Below, one piece after another: positions 34,427 to 46,819 of a DNA stretch of 64,000 nucleotides; positions within the stretch are counted from its first letter, which is position 1, and each line of letters begins with the position of its first letter. This DNA comes from Marasmius tenuissimus. Lineage: Eukaryota > Basidiomycota > Agaricomycetes > Agaricales > Marasmiaceae. A program made the position numbers and the translations under genes. The notes below the pieces were generated by a model. That model was given only the letters and a program-made list of their open reading frames with translations, had not been told where the DNA came from and did no database searches. Location of the stretch: assembly GCA_029532415.1 (NCBI GenBank), contig JAQOTA010000046.1, forward strand, positions 682,001 through 746,000. The letters run 5' to 3'.

Positions 34427-35613
34427 ATGAGCCTTCTGGATCTAACTGCAGACGATCTGCGGCGAAATCTTCCACTTGAGGGCTACACAGGCCAGCTTTC
34501 TTATGGCGATGGACTCGTTGCCTCCCTACATCCCCGAACCTGCGAATTTGTCACATCTCCGAATACTGATGCGATTCCCGCTCCTCCATTTGGTTCCACT
34601 CGCGACCTGTACCGTCGTGAAGACGGCTTCTTTGCTGCAGACGATCCTGTCTTGACCCCACAGCCTTTCCACCACCGTCATGTCTATCTCGCTTGGATTC
34701 CCTGCTCCCCTACTACAGACAACCAACCCTATGCTTATGACCGTTGCATGTGGGCGTGAGTCAGGGTAATGGACTTGGATCTCAGCGGGCAGGGAGTGGC
34801 TCGGAAAGAAGGAGTTCTGCGAAGTGGATTAGCACACCTACCAGGTGCCTATGTGTCCTCGTATGGCTCCACCTCAGCTGGTGGTATCACTTCTTCCACA
34901 AATTCACAGCCTTCCTGTCCAGCTGGCAGCGTCACCCGCTCTGCCTCTGCAACTTGTAGTCAATATAGTCCAATCTCAGGAGCTCAGCCCCGAAGAAGAG
35001 GCAAGAAAGCCTCGCACAATGGTGTGCCTATCAATCACTTCTATGAGTTTGACTCGACACACTAAAAGAACTTTACAGCGCCCCAACAACAGCCTTCATT
35101 GTTTGACGACATCACAGACCCGATTCTTCCCTGCCTTCTTCCCATGTTCCTTGGGCTGAACCTGACCATCAACGATCGCCATCCAGGCAGACGGTATGGG
35201 CCAGGCAAGTTCCCCAAGCTCGAGACGATCGTTCCTGACCCTGTGGTATTTGTGGGCCCAAAAGATGATGGCAAACGCACCGTTTATCTAACGGAATGGC
35301 GTTGCTTTCGTTTATCGTGGCTGTCTCGCTGTAGTGCTCAAGCGTATCCCCAAGCGGTCACCAATGCCGTCTGGAGGAAATTGTTATTTCTGGCTTCGAG
35401 CCGGACCGAGTCGATGCGTTGCAGGCCCTTGAGATGCTGATGAGGACTTGGCCAGGTGAGAAGAATCGGGTCTGGGGGCGGGTCAACGATCCAAACCTCC
35501 CGAAGCTTCCAGGTCCAGGCATGGAGTGGGAAAGAGTGTTGTACCAGTTCTATTGTCAATCCTACTTCAATGCATTTGGATTTCCCCTGGTACTCCCTTG
35601 CCGAAGAGCGTAA
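34427..35613 (+). pseudogene. Decayed hypothetical protein gene (basidiomycete family)
   Basis: Coding-like stretches in shifting frames: MSLLDLTADDLRRNLPLEGY.. (34427-34757), LFDDITDPILPCLLPMFLGL.. with KRTVYLTE (35090-35295), then NGVAFVYRGCLAVVLKRIP in another frame. Finally LEEIVISGFEPDRVDALQAL runs on to WPGEKNRVWGRVNDPNLPKL and a C-terminus ending CRRA (35370-35613). At least two frame changes fall where no intron is evident (near 35290 and 35370). I recall this C-terminal pattern from uncharacterised Agaricomycete proteins; no function is known to me. A gene with multiple introns remains a weaker alternative. Confidence 0.5.
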
Positions 35614-36167
35614 TCCATTGTATCATGATTCGTAGTTGACAATATGTTGTTGAATGATATGTTTTGAGAATACTTATGCAAATGGCACACTAAATACCTG
35701 AGTAGGAGAACCACATGTAGTGCACCCGAGGTGATATGCAGTAATCACGATAAGCGATCAGGAATGGAAGTGAGCTCGTCGCCGGCCCACTCAGCGACCT
35801 AAATATTAGAGATCATGCGACTGGTGTGTACTCGTCGAGCCATATGGTTAGGGTCCCCTTGAGCGGCCGGCGATTGTACACGGTGTCAAATTTCACATTT
35901 CACTTTGTTGTTTTGAAGCACGAACTACCCGCTGACAGTAACTGAGACAAAGCCAGTTCTTATTGGACGTGACCTCCTTGAAAAGTTTACTGTATTGGTA
36001 CACCTTTATTATACACGAGTGCGTTCCTCATATTCCATCCAACATCTGCTGATCGTGTCTTAAGGGCATTGCATTGCATGCACTCCGCGCCGATACGACT
36101 CTGACAATTCCGGCGAGTTCAATGGCGAAATTTAGCGTGGACGTGGCTAACAATAACGCGACAGGTT
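35614..36167. other. Intergenic, no gene
   Basis: Nothing I can support. Bases 36060-36167 align with 60430-60530, the region before a second copy of the next gene. Confidence 0.45.
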
Positions 36168-38317
36168 TCACATGATTTTGAGGATTGGAATTTCAATCTC
36201 ACAACCAGGACTTGGCACTATGATACTACTTCCGCCTCCATCAAACCGATAGCAAAAATGGAAATGGATCCTGACTTTAACTTCTCCACCTCGACCCCAT
36301 TTTCCCCAGGCACAACTTGACTCCTCTGCGACTCAATGCTGATGACATCATCACCTGCTTCGAGAGGAATTTCGGAGACACTTTGTACCTGTTCGCGATG
36401 TTGGGAATGACATTGGACAAAGACCTATCAAGTTTTGAGCAACATGGCTTGCTCACATTCGGGGCAGTGCTCCATGAGTACCAAGTTGGGACTGTTGCCT
36501 ACCTCCCTTCCACTCCAACCCCCGAATGGGTCTTCGAGGATTGCAGCCACGGCATCGAAGCGAGCTATTCCACCAAAGGTATACCTAATCTCAATTTCCT
36601 TTTCTCTGTGCTGACAAAACCTCAAACTAGTTGCCTCACGTGTCGAACTTCTATCCCGTGGAACCTACAACACTGAGCTAAAGCTGAAGTTTGCTTTGCA
36701 CTTTCCACGACAGGAACAAAATAGATTTCGCGTAGCGTATCTTTGCCAGTCGCGCTGTCTGCCCGTTGATCGGGAGGAGGAGAATACATGCAAGTCTATC
36801 TGCCTCATCCAAATGCTCCGCTGACTCTGATGAGCCAGCATAGTTAAAGTGCACAGTGGGTATAACGAAGTAAACCTCACATGGGTAATACACAGAGTGT
36901 TCTTGTAGTCTTGAGATGCTTGTGAAGAGGTGATAATCAAGTAGATTGTCCTAAGGCTTAAGGCCTTTTGTCCAGTCTTTTATACATAAGTTTCTGGTAC
37001 ATGTAATGAGTATTACACTAACTGAAACTACTACTAGAAGTAGGTATTCGGCCCTAAAGGCGTAAAAGACATTAGTACTGTGTAAGTACTTCTACCATGA
37101 ATGGTAGTATGCTTGGTGAGCATAGTCGTGTTTGCCTCATGTATTGGAGGCTCTACTTATGCTATTGGATAGCGACTGTCTATAGTCTCATATATGATGA
37201 AACTAGATGTACGTAGTAAGATACATAGACAGAGACGTAGTACTTGCATGAGGACGCAAGTGTTCTAGAGGCGTAGCTCTATAAATAGTGTGACGCGTAA
37301 ACAACACGTCAACAGTATATCACATGATATCCATCATGTTCAACAGACTCCTTCCACGCCCCTGTAGGCTTTGTTGACGAAATCGGTTTTGCTATCAGTG
37401 GTAATTTCACACACAAATTCCCACCGGCGTATCTCTTTGTCCCGCCTCTTCGTGTCGAGGTCACCAATGGGATGCATTGCATATCTTATCCCCTTCCCGA
37501 CCCATTATTCTTCTGGACCATTGACCCAGCTGGAAAAGCTGTCATTCCTGAAGAGGAATGGCAGAGATACGGGATTCCTGACCTTGAATTACAGACAAGG
37601 CTTGGAGCGTGTTGGGTTAGCTACCCCATCCCCGTTGGAGAGCTATTGCGCATGAAGGGCTACGAGTCAACACATACCATGCAATATGTGCAAGACCACA
37701 GCTATCCTGAGCTGATTCTTGGTATGTTCCCTCCATTTCGCACCGCACTCATGTTGACTCGATTTCAAGGTGATCCTCATGATCAGCGAATGGAAGAGCT
37801 TCGGAACTCAGAAACCAACGAGTCTACTTGCTCTGGTTTGGAGTTGGCATCAATTGTAGAGCCGCCAATGGAGCCGGACCCAGAAGATGAAGTTCAATTA
37901 AATTCTGAGGATGGATTTTGGTTCAGCTCAGTGGCAGACAGAATTGGATTCAATTCAGAAGACACCCTCATATCCGACTCAAGATATATCCCCGACACTG
38001 AAGAACCCTCAATTCCCCAAAAGGACGAAGGGATGATGACCCGCTGGGTCAAGCGTTTGGGATTCTTAAAAAACGCTTGTAAGTCTCCTCAAAATATCTG
38101 TGCCGTGATTATGATTATCGCCTGTTGTTTAGATATCTCGCCCTCGCGAGACGAGTGCAACTTTTCACGAGCGGGAGGTCAAGAGACAGAGAGGAAGGAG
38201 ATTGATTCGGATACTTGGTCCCTGGTTGATCGTGAGGATTATAGTTCGATTCGAGTGTGGTTGAGAATTGACGGTTACAACCAGCTATCCTTTGTTATTG
38301 GGTTTCTAGCTAGGTAG
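36168..38317 (+). pseudogene. Basidiomycete hypothetical protein gene broken by an LTR
   Basis: The first part reads FEDWNFNLTTRTWHYDTT and STSTPFSPGTT, then a TGA and frame change near 36318 relative to the paralog at 60530-60830. It resumes LNADDIITCFERNFGDTLYL, EQHGLLTFGAV and TPTPEWVFEDCSHGIEASYS. After an intron (about 36580-36630) come KLKFALHF and the LTR at 36828-37345. Beyond it, DSFHAPVGFVDEIGFAISGN, YLFVPPLRVEVTNGMHCISY and WQRYGIPDLELQ run to a stop at 38317. The order matches a family of uncharacterised Agaricomycete proteins; function unknown. Two independent lesions make it non-functional. Confidence 0.6.
36828..37345 (-). mobile_element. Solo LTR with GACTC target duplication
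   Basis: 518-bp LTR of the TGTTGAAC family, flanked by GACTC at 36823-36827 and 37346-37350. It interrupts the coding sequence of the gene at 36168-38317. It carries ACTATTTATAGAGCTACGCC on the minus strand, a likely TATA region shared with 62902-63357. Confidence 0.88.
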
Positions 38318-40975
38318 TTCCCAGCATGGAACACGGACACTTTTGAGATTTCACTCTGGCATGGTATTTGGAATTGCTGCTCCAGCCTTCGTTGAACTGG
38401 AATGGATTGCTGGTAGAGTATATTGTCTCCAGATTGAGATGAATGTTAGGAAACTACGGGCGTTGAGGAGATTTGGGTAACCTACACATCGCAATCAGAG
38501 TAGGGCATATGATCCAAGTAGGAGCATTGGAAATATGCAGCAAGAGACACAGGCGAAGCAAAGTAATGTCAGAGCACTGAGAATATGCATGCACCGTAGT
38601 AATAAAGACGAAAGTGGTAATAAATCAGAGATCCAAGAGGTTCTATGGAGTAGAGATAACTTCAAAGGTTGATTGGAAGCGACATGGAGTTGAACTGAAT
38701 GGCAAGGGAGGTCAGGAAATCTGCACCACGTCCTCAGAATTGGGGCACACTCTATCAGAACATCAAGCAATAGTCTACCAAAGACAAGACAGTACAAAGT
38801 GATAAAGTTGTTTGGAGCCAGGGGTAAGGAGACCCAGTTACTGCTGTGGAGTCTGATACGTTTCTCCATCTTTCTCTTCTCCTGACTCTACCTATTTTTC
38901 TTGTTCTCATCCTGTCAGGAACGCAGCAAGTGACTAGGAAACCCCTCAGGCCACTGTCAAGGTCAAGGAAGCAAAGAAGAGTAGATAGACTGTGAGTAGG
39001 ACATAGACTACACAGTACATGCTGGAAACAAGCACTATGTGACAAAGTTGTCAGACTGAGGAACTATCTACAGAGGTTATGAGTATATATGACAGAACTA
39101 AGCTGTACTATGATCATGGGAACAAAGGTAAAAGAGGATAAATGAAAGAACAATGATCAAGATCAAAGGAATGTTGTAGAAACAAGTAGAACATCAAAGA
39201 ATAACTTGTACATCAATAACAAGATGGAAACCATGTAGAATGATGAAGGACATCATGGGATGATCTATGGGAACCAAAGTGCGATGCTGGGAACATGTAA
39301 CAAGGTAAAATGAAGGGAAAATCATGGAAGAAAGACCTGGGACTAAGGAAAGGGAAAAACAGTAGGGTGATTCGTAACACATCCTCCCTGTTTTATTACC
39401 TACAAAACCCTGATTGATTCTCTTGTTTCGAGACTGGCATTTCTATACTGATGTAGTTCTACTCGCTCTCCAGTTGTTCAACTGTATCCGTGGTCGTCCT
39501 GGAGAGTGAGTATTTCCTAACCTATGATCCTATACTCATCGCTGATGTTACCTACAGATACATCTCTAATTATCCTTCTATCTTATCAGGTACTGTACTT
39601 TATCATACACAGTTGTTTGACTGTATCCATGGTTGTCCTGGAGAATACATCTCTAATTATCCTTCTATCTTATCAAAAGTGACCACGAGTACACGTAGTG
39701 AATGACGGAGGAAAGGACTATCTCACGGACTCATTTGCGGTATCTCAAAGTTTTCCGTTCTGAAGCTTGAATATTCTCTGACCTGCACTGTATCTGTCAA
39801 AGAGAAAAACCTGAAGTTAGTCATAGCAGCTTAGTCAAAGGTATTCAGGGCAAGAGAATCTCATCGGTACAGGAGATGAACAGTGAAGACGAGTAATCGT
39901 AGAATGTCTGGAAAACTTGAACGCTCTCAGCTCGTAGCATTGAATCAAGGCTAGTATTTCAGAGTAGAATATGTGCCACTAGTTGGAGGTGTAGACTTTG
40001 TTTATCGAGACACGCATGATTAATCCCACTTTTATGCTGTGTGGCTGTGGTTGTGGGTGAGGTGCTCGAGTATGTTGGAAGCTCCGAAACAGAGATTTTG
40101 TATGACGAGGGTTTGTGGCAGTTCTGTACATACTTCTAGATCCCGTCTCGCTGGTCCTGAGCTAGGTACTGCAGTCTTTTGCTTTCGTTGCTTTAGTAAG
40201 AACTAAGGTATCTCAGACTCACTTGGTCGCGCGGGTTTACATGCATTATCAAGAGGGAGTGTAGTGAAATCTCGCGCCAAGCCTTATTTGTTTCATACAC
40301 ATCATGCCGCATGATAACCAGAAGTCATAATCAAAAAAGACAAGGGACGTAATGAGTTGGGATACAGCACGAAAAGGTATTTATGCGCGGAGAGACACAG
40401 GATTTCGTATTCTTCTGGCAGAGCCCCAATCTCCTTGAGACTTGGGTGTCTGCCAGAAGCAGATATAAGCCATCGACCATCGACACTTGTAGCATTAGCG
40501 GCGTTGAAGGTTACTGTGATATAAGAGAGTTAATGTTACGAGACCGAGAAGTAAAAGGCAGAATGTATGCAGGTGTCGAAGATGCTGCTTGCGAGAGATT
40601 GGGAACATACGTGGTTCATAAAACGTGGCTGGAACAAGTTCATTATGAGACCATTTGAGTCTTAAAAACATGGGAGTCACATCAAACGAGTTATTGTGGC
40701 AGGTACAGCACCACTATGCGGCCCCAGAGTCCATTATGATACATGACATCATCAGGAAAACCATACATCGGAAATTTGCACTAATTTCGAGAAATTTCAG
40801 GAAATCCTCCTGAGCCATTCTGAGAAATTCCCGGAATCGCACGGCCCTAAAATTTCCTTTGCGTTATTTCGAGAAACTTGGTGAAAATGAGAGCAATTTT
40901 CCCGAGATATCCAGCTCAATTTTCCGGGATTATTCGGGTTTTTTATCGATGCACATTGCGAGGTAGAGTAGAAGA
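38318..40975. other. Non-coding, repeat-derived region
   Basis: No gene is supported. On the minus strand GGGAGGATGTGTTACGAATC (around 39366-39385) looks like a polypurine tract followed by an LTR start, so part of 38480-39380 may be a degraded LTR; I could not find its other end. Bases 40780-40930 are full of CGAGAAAxTT/AAATTTCC words. An open frame at 40383-40658 is unassigned. Confidence 0.35.
39472..39682 (+). repeat. Imperfect ~138-bp direct duplication
   Basis: CAGTTGTTCAACTGTATCC..GTCCTGGAGA at 39472-39507 recurs at 39609-39644, and ATACATCTCTAATTATCC..TTATCA at 39558-39590 recurs at 39647-39676. Confidence 0.7.
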
Positions 40976-41355
40976 TGTCATAAATAGTTGCAATACTGCA
41001 GGGAGCAGGAGAAAGAGAGAAGGCAGAAAGCCTCAGGCGGTGGTAACAAACCGCTGAGGTAGAATGGTATTCCTAGCTAGCTTATATACGAGAGTACAAG
41101 ATAGCTAGAATATAGTAGAATGGAGTAGAATGTACTGTGCATGATGTAGGTCCAACTGTGCATGATGTATGTAGGAGTAAGTACAATCACAGAGGTAAAG
41201 GGTTATGGAGCTACGTGAGTAAGACTGGGCAAAGGGGAATGATATCATACAATGTGTAGGGTCAGGTAGGCGCAATGGTTAGCTAGGCCGAAGTTGCCAT
41301 ACCTAGAATATTGACTTATATAGACATGGAACTACTTATATAGTACATCATGACA
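40976..41355 (-). mobile_element. Putative LTR (TGTCAT..ATGACA)
   Basis: Begins TGTCATAAAT and ends CATCATGACA, giving the TG..CA inverted ends expected of an LTR. The inside is AT-rich with TATATACGAG and TATATAG boxes. No 5-bp duplication flanks it, so it would be one LTR of a partly lost element. No pol sequence was recognised next to it. Confidence 0.35.
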
Positions 41356-42265
41356 CTGCCTACTATGAACCTAAATGATACATACACCCGTAGACCCATA
41401 AACCAGCAGTCTAAAATATGCCCTAAACCTTCATCTTTCACTGACTATCCCATGACTACTCAGTCTCCTGAATAGGACTGGGTTGAGTGCACAGTAAGAA
41501 AATGACAAGGCAAAGACAAACCTTTTATAAAGCACCGCCAGAGACCTCTGGCCAGCCCAGCTTAGTTTCAAGAAGTGATATAATAGAGTATGAGCTAGGG
41601 AAAAGTTATGAGTGGGGTATGCCAATTCCAATAAAAGAGAAGACCCACCTGGCACCATTTCAATACAACACAGCGCCTTTGTAACGTCAAATCTGAGTCC
41701 TTGTATAACAGCATGTATCTTTGAGACCAGTATTCTGAATTCCAGCCACACCTAGGCTGAAGATATCAGCGAGCTGGGGGGGAGAGGGAGAAAAATAGCG
41801 TAGGGAATGCAACTTGGACTGCTAGAGTCACTAGAAAAGACGGGGGGGGAAGGAAGAAAGGCAAGTCAGGGCTGAAACGTTGAAACGGCAGTGACTAGTT
41901 GATAACTCACGGCATTTCCTGAATAACTATGCAGTTGATTCACACGGTACGTACCAATTGATAGTGACAGGGCTGCAACAACTCAAACTCGCATTCGCAC
42001 AAGTTTAAACAGGGCTATTTATGTGCTTACAGAGTACAGGTTTACCCTGACCTTGCCCCAACTCAAGGGGTTGGCACTCGGAGGACTCTCAAGTGTTTGA
42101 GTTGTGTGAGAGATGATTTTGCACAATGGGATATGGGGTGCTGCGCGCACAAACTTGGTTGCATAATAAGCTGACTGTTGATAGTAGAGGTAGTAGCCAG
42201 CTAGCCACCAGCACATAGATCAGTTAGATGAGTATGGTGGCTAACAAGGGGACATTATCAACTAG
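41356..42265. other. No gene recognised
   Basis: A minus-strand frame at 41431-41751 is unassigned. G-runs near 41780 and 41845. The right edge is the 5' break of the P450 pseudogene. Confidence 0.35.
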
Positions 42266-43510
42266 TTTCGACTTTATGGCTGAAATAGCGTAAGTCTAAA
42301 CCATGGCCCCCGTTTCTTAACTCAACGAGCAAACCCCCCATTCTCAGATTTGGCTCGAAAACCGGAATGCTAAAACACGGCAAGGACGAAACTGGCATCA
42401 TCAATATCATTCACGCCGGAGCTTGGTACGTTCCATTCCTACCACTTTTACGATAATTCCAGCTTACCTTGATCATTCGACCGTTACAGGTCTGCTGAAA
42501 TATCAAGCCAAGTCCCATGGCTCTCATACCTCCTCACATTCCTCCCTTCATCCCTCTCCGAACTCCGCAAAAATCTGTTTTGCCTGGGGTCGGCGCCGAG
42601 TCGAAGACGGATCCAAAACTAAAGATCTATGGTACCACTTAGTACGTGTCCCTACCTTTCTTCCTTCATTCAAAACCCCAACTCCTCTCCAGAGCAACGA
42701 AGAAGGCCACGAAAAAGTAAAACCCCGACTCGATCGCGTCGGTCCCGATTCCTTATCCGCCATTGTTGCAGGCTCCGACACAACCTCCACCGCCATGTCT
42801 AATTTCTTCTGGTGTATCCTCTCCAACCCGGAAGCATATAAGCGAGCTGTTAGTGAGGTCGATAAAGAGTACCCACCTGGGATAGACCCGTTACTTGATA
42901 CCTTGCGGTACGGGAATCTAAAGTTCTTGAGAGCGTGTTTGTGAGTGTTATCAGCTCTATAGTCGGTAAAACAACTGATCACTCACTCGAAAACCAGAAA
43001 CAAATCTCTCCGCATCCTCCCACCAGTCCCCTCCAATGGCCCACGAGTTGTTCCCAAAGGATCCGGCGGTAAAGTCATCTGCGGACAGTGAGTCCCAGTT
43101 CCATATATCTACTGTTAAAAACCCTACTGAAATGTGGTGTGCCCAGTTTCATCGCCGAGGGCACTCAAGTCCAAGTCCCACCCCTCTGCGTCCACTACAA
43201 CCCCTCCAACTTCTCCCCCTCCCCCGAGTCATTCATTCCTGAACGCTGGCTTCCCGGTGAACTCCAAGTTCCTGCTTCCTCGATCACAATGAAAACAGAC
43301 GCGTTCATCCCCTTTTCGTACGGCCCAGCGAATTGCATCGGAAAAAACCTCGCTATACAAGAAATGATGATGATCCTAACTATGTTGATTCAGAGGTTTG
43401 AATTCACCTTTGCCGAGGGGTTTGAGTGGGAGGAGTGGGTGGGGAAGAAGGTGGATGCGTTTTTGACAGAGAACGGGCCATTGAAGGTGGTTATTAGGTC
43501 GAAAATCTAG
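42266..43510 (+). pseudogene. Cytochrome P450, 5'-truncated and frameshifted
   Basis: Corresponds to exon 5 onward of the complete gene at 8902-11069, starting TTCGACTTTATGGCTGAAAT; exons 1-4 (membrane anchor and N-terminal half) are absent. In the exon-7 equivalent CTCCGCAAAAATC has one base more than CTCCGCAGAATC, a frameshift near 42567. The I-helix AGSDTTS and haem loop FSYGPANCIGKN are kept. The ExxR motif is lost: the codon at 43002-43004 is AAA, giving NKSLR instead of NESLR. Intron positions match the complete gene. Homology continues past the stop. Clearly a dead duplicate. Confidence 0.87.
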
Positions 43511-44095
43511 TAGAGGGCGATAGAAGACCAGTACATGCGGAACAACACTAAATCAAGGTGAGGAGCCAAGTACAGGATTACACTCCAGACACTACAAGAG
43601 TGCTGGCTCCCTCATCTAAACAATATTTATACCTATATTTCATCTCTACAAGATAACATTGGATTCCCGACAACTTGAATATTGTATTTAATAATCAGTG
43701 ATGTAGACACATTGATTGCATATCGGTTATGCCTCGAACTCGGCAGGCCATGATAAATTAAAGGCAGGTGTAAAGGCAGAGTAAAGGCAGGGTAAAGGTA
43801 GGCTTAGGGTGGGTCGAGGTTGAGCAAACAGTTTGCAATAGTCATGTACACATTAATACAATATCTTGTGAGTTATATTGGACTCCATAATATTGTTATG
43901 ATTTACCTATTATCTTGCATATCTTGCTGTTACAGTTGAATCTGACTGCTATATGACATGTTCAAGTGCATTGTATCCACAACAACTGAAGTCAATACAT
44001 CAAATTAGGCAGTTATGTTAGCACCTACACATCATTAAGGCCATATACTGGCAAGGTGAAGGTGGGTCCTTGTGAGTCAAAGGCCAGCTCAAGAC
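43511..44095. other. P450 pseudogene 3' flank with a short tandem repeat
   Basis: The first ~190 bases are homologous to 11070-11260. At 43759-43804 a 10-12 base unit (GTAAAGGCAG) is repeated about four times. No gene. Confidence 0.5.
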
Positions 44096-45656
44096 TGTTG
44101 GAAGTTTGACTCTGAGATGGGGGCAGAAAGCAAGAAATCCCTTGTACAGGGTTGTAGATATGGTAAATGACACCGGGTAAACTAATATAACAACACATAT
44201 ACAAGCAGGAACCTGGGCCAGAGCTGAAAATTCAACACTCCCACTCTGCAAGTACAACAAAGCTCCCACTGGAAAGATAAAAGCAAAAGTAAAACTCTCC
44301 CATTATGAAGTAGAAAACCAAATGGTAAGGAGAATGAGAAGAAAACTAAAGCAAATCAACATATACAATATTGTTATAAGCATTGTCCCAAACATCAGAA
44401 GAAAGAAGTTGAGGAGAGGGAGATTGAGAATGGAAACCAGAAGAACTTGTAACAAAAGCCAAAGAGGAAGACTCATCTTGAGTCAGATTCATGACCTCGT
44501 TATCTGAATCTGCATAATTCCTTCTAACCTCTTTTTGATTGATGCACCATTTCTTCATGTCACCCTCATTCTCCATGGATCCCCAATTCCTCCCATGGGC
44601 CTTCAATGTGCCACTCCCACTCTTCCCTGCACCATCCTTGGTCCTGGGTCTGTATGTTCAGCAGGTACCCCTATGTATCAATTGATTTGAATGTACCATG
44701 AGGTCCCCTTTGACATGTTCCTCCTTGATAACAGCAGGGACAGGAGCATTGGGGTTGAAGTCAATGATGGGACCAGCATTCTCAAGGGTTGAGATGACAG
44801 CTTGGATGGTGGGCTCGATAGTGGCATCGCTGCTGAGGAGAGATGTACAGATCTGACCATAGGACTTGTTGAGGTTAGCAAGGATCAGGTCCTTGTAGTA
44901 CGTGTTGTCAATAGTGACGCCTATATCCTGGAGACATTGACAAGCAGTCTTCATGGCAGAGAGGTAGATTTTGATGGGATGAGCAGGGTCATGGATGATT
45001 GAATGGAATGCCTTTTGGAGGGTAATGTGATGTTTCCACAGATTACCTTCATACTTGGCCTTCAGTGCCTTGTAGGCAGCACTGCATGTCTTGGTGGTGA
45101 GGTTGTCAATGATAGTATGGGTGGATGTGTGTAGAAGGGAACAGATGATAGCAAACACAACTTTGTCCTTCTGTTGCAGCTTCCTCTTCTCATTCCTTGA
45201 ATCTGACTCCGCAGAAACTGTCTTACCCGTAACAATCTCCCAAGACTCTCCATCTGCACTAACACCATCTCCATATCCTTCTTCTATCTGTGCCAGTCAT
45301 TTTCTCCTTCAAGTCTTTGGACTGTTGGAAGGAAAGGTGCAAATACACAAGCATCTGCCATGTTGATAATGAAATTTGATAAGAAAAGTTGTTGGAAAAG
45401 AATGTGAAAGGGATAGGGAAAGAGAGAGATGTGAAAAGGGCTCTGAGATAATAATAGGCTCTTAGATGATGATAAATGGACTCTTAGATCTAGGCAGGGA
45501 CGGGGCCCATGACCTGTTGGAAGTTTGACTCTGAGATGGGGGCAGAAAGCAAGAAATCCATTGTACAGGGTTGTAGATATGGTAAATGACACCAGGCAAA
45601 CCAATATAACAACACATGTACAAGCAGGAACCTGGGCCGGAGCCAAAAGTTCAACA
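44096..45656 (-). mobile_element. Gag-only mini LTR retroelement with AAGAC target duplication
   Basis: Two 142-bp LTRs (44096-44237 and 45515-45656; minus sense TGTTGAA..CCAACA) enclose 1.28 kb. AAGAC flanks both sides (44091-44095, 45657-45661). After the 5' LTR the minus strand reads GGTCATGGGCCCCG, one base off the copia-type primer site for half of initiator tRNA-Met. A purine-rich GAGTGGGAG precedes the 3' LTR. The only coding content is gag. It lacks protease, integrase and RT and must have moved with proteins of another element. Confidence 0.87.
44658..45366 (-). pseudogene. Gag of the mini LTR element
   Basis: Starts MADACVFAPFLPTVQRLEGE at 45366. A TAG follows HR where a Trp is expected (45289-45291). 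The open part (45158-44658) reads AYKALKAKYEGNLW and ISTLENAG, in the manner of copia gag (UBN2-like) proteins. No zinc knuckle is visible. Decayed but recognisable. Confidence 0.65.
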
Positions 45657-45699
45657 AAGACAGGGTGAAGGTCAGTTATGGGAAAGTAAAGACAGTCTT

Positions 45700-46242
45700 C
45701 ATCCTGTCCATTACATACAATTGGATATACATTTACTATCCATAGCAGAGTTCCTTCAAGATGGTCTTCCAATTCATGGAAACACAAAGAAGTTGGCCTT
45801 CTGTTCATCACAGTGACAACAGTCACTTGTTTCCTACCCTCATATGCCTAGTCAAACCATTTATTGGGTTCACTTGCAGAAAGCATCTGCTGATGTTTTA
45901 TTGGTCAAGTCAGTTGTTTACAATGTCGACTATGATATTGAGCACAGACACTTTGGGCATCCATTGTATAAAGCCATAAATAAAGCTCAGAAACATACGC
46001 AAGGTTTCCCACTTGACCTTAAGATGCCTACTAAGAAGACACCTCTGTGTCATGGTCATGCTGAAGGCAAGATGCATGAGAAATCATCCTCCAGCTCTAC
46101 TACAAGAGCTTCTAAACTGTTTGAACACATACATTTGGATCTGGAGTTGTATCCAGTAGAATTGTATCACTGGTACAAGTATAGTCAAGATGCAGTTCAA
46201 TGCTGTTGTCAAGAGAAGGATGTGCATCAAATTCTTGTTTGA
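45700..46242 (+). pseudogene. Copia integrase-region fragment
   Basis: Degraded relative of the pol at 51300-51800. It has LDIHLLSIAEFLQDGLPIHG, TIYWVHLQKASADVLL, VVYNVDYDIEHRHFGHP, QGFPLDLKMPTKKTPLCHGH and KLFEHIHLDLE in two frames. The zinc-binding CRGC is changed to CHGH. Only the pre-integrase and integrase start remain. Confidence 0.7.
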
Positions 46243-46249
46243 CAAGAGA

Positions 46250-46420
46250 GAATGAAAATGGCTACACACCATAACCTGATCCTCCTCCTGCTCCTGACAG
46301 CTTGTACAACTGAGATAATTATTATTCACGTTCCCTCTGACATTTTAAGACATGCTATTGTGCCCAATCCTTGGTGTTACAGCACCTTGGAAGAAATGAG
46401 TAGTCATAGCTGAGGGAGAG
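46250..46420 (-). pseudogene. Relic of the 26092-type N-terminal protein
   Basis: The minus strand reads MTTHFFQGAVTPRIGHNS, a stop, then GNVNNNYLSCTSCQEQEEDQ, close to 26092-26230. Frame breaks and absence of the downstream exons show it is a fragment. It abuts the copia fragment on its left. Confidence 0.55.
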
Positions 46421-46819
46421 AGAGGGAGAGAGCAAAGAGAAGACTGGGGAACAGCTTTTTGCAATTGCCCGTGTATATGAGGCGTCTGAGTTGCAATATC
46501 AAGAACAGAGGAAGAAGCTAGGCCAAGAGCACCAAATAACAGGGAAAGTGGGAGATAAACAGATATCAAGCATAGTGAGGCCCAGACATGAACATTGAGG
46601 AGAACCCCTGAGCCCCAGTGAGAATTGACAATATTCTGGGCTACTATGATGTTGGGCACTCACACCCCTGCAGCCAGGTGTTGACATAAGCTGCCCACAC
46701 TCAGTATCTTCCAAAATTGCTCGTGGCCAGGTAGCTCAAACTTCAGAGTCAGAGTCAGCTTGGATCTATCACGTTGCCTCTGGGTAAACTTGTAGCTAAT
46801 CCATGTACATAGTTGTTTG

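Noticed and set aside
38480..39380. Complete LTR
   Set aside because: A polypurine tract and TGTTACG-like start are visible at the right, but no matching end or duplication could be found.
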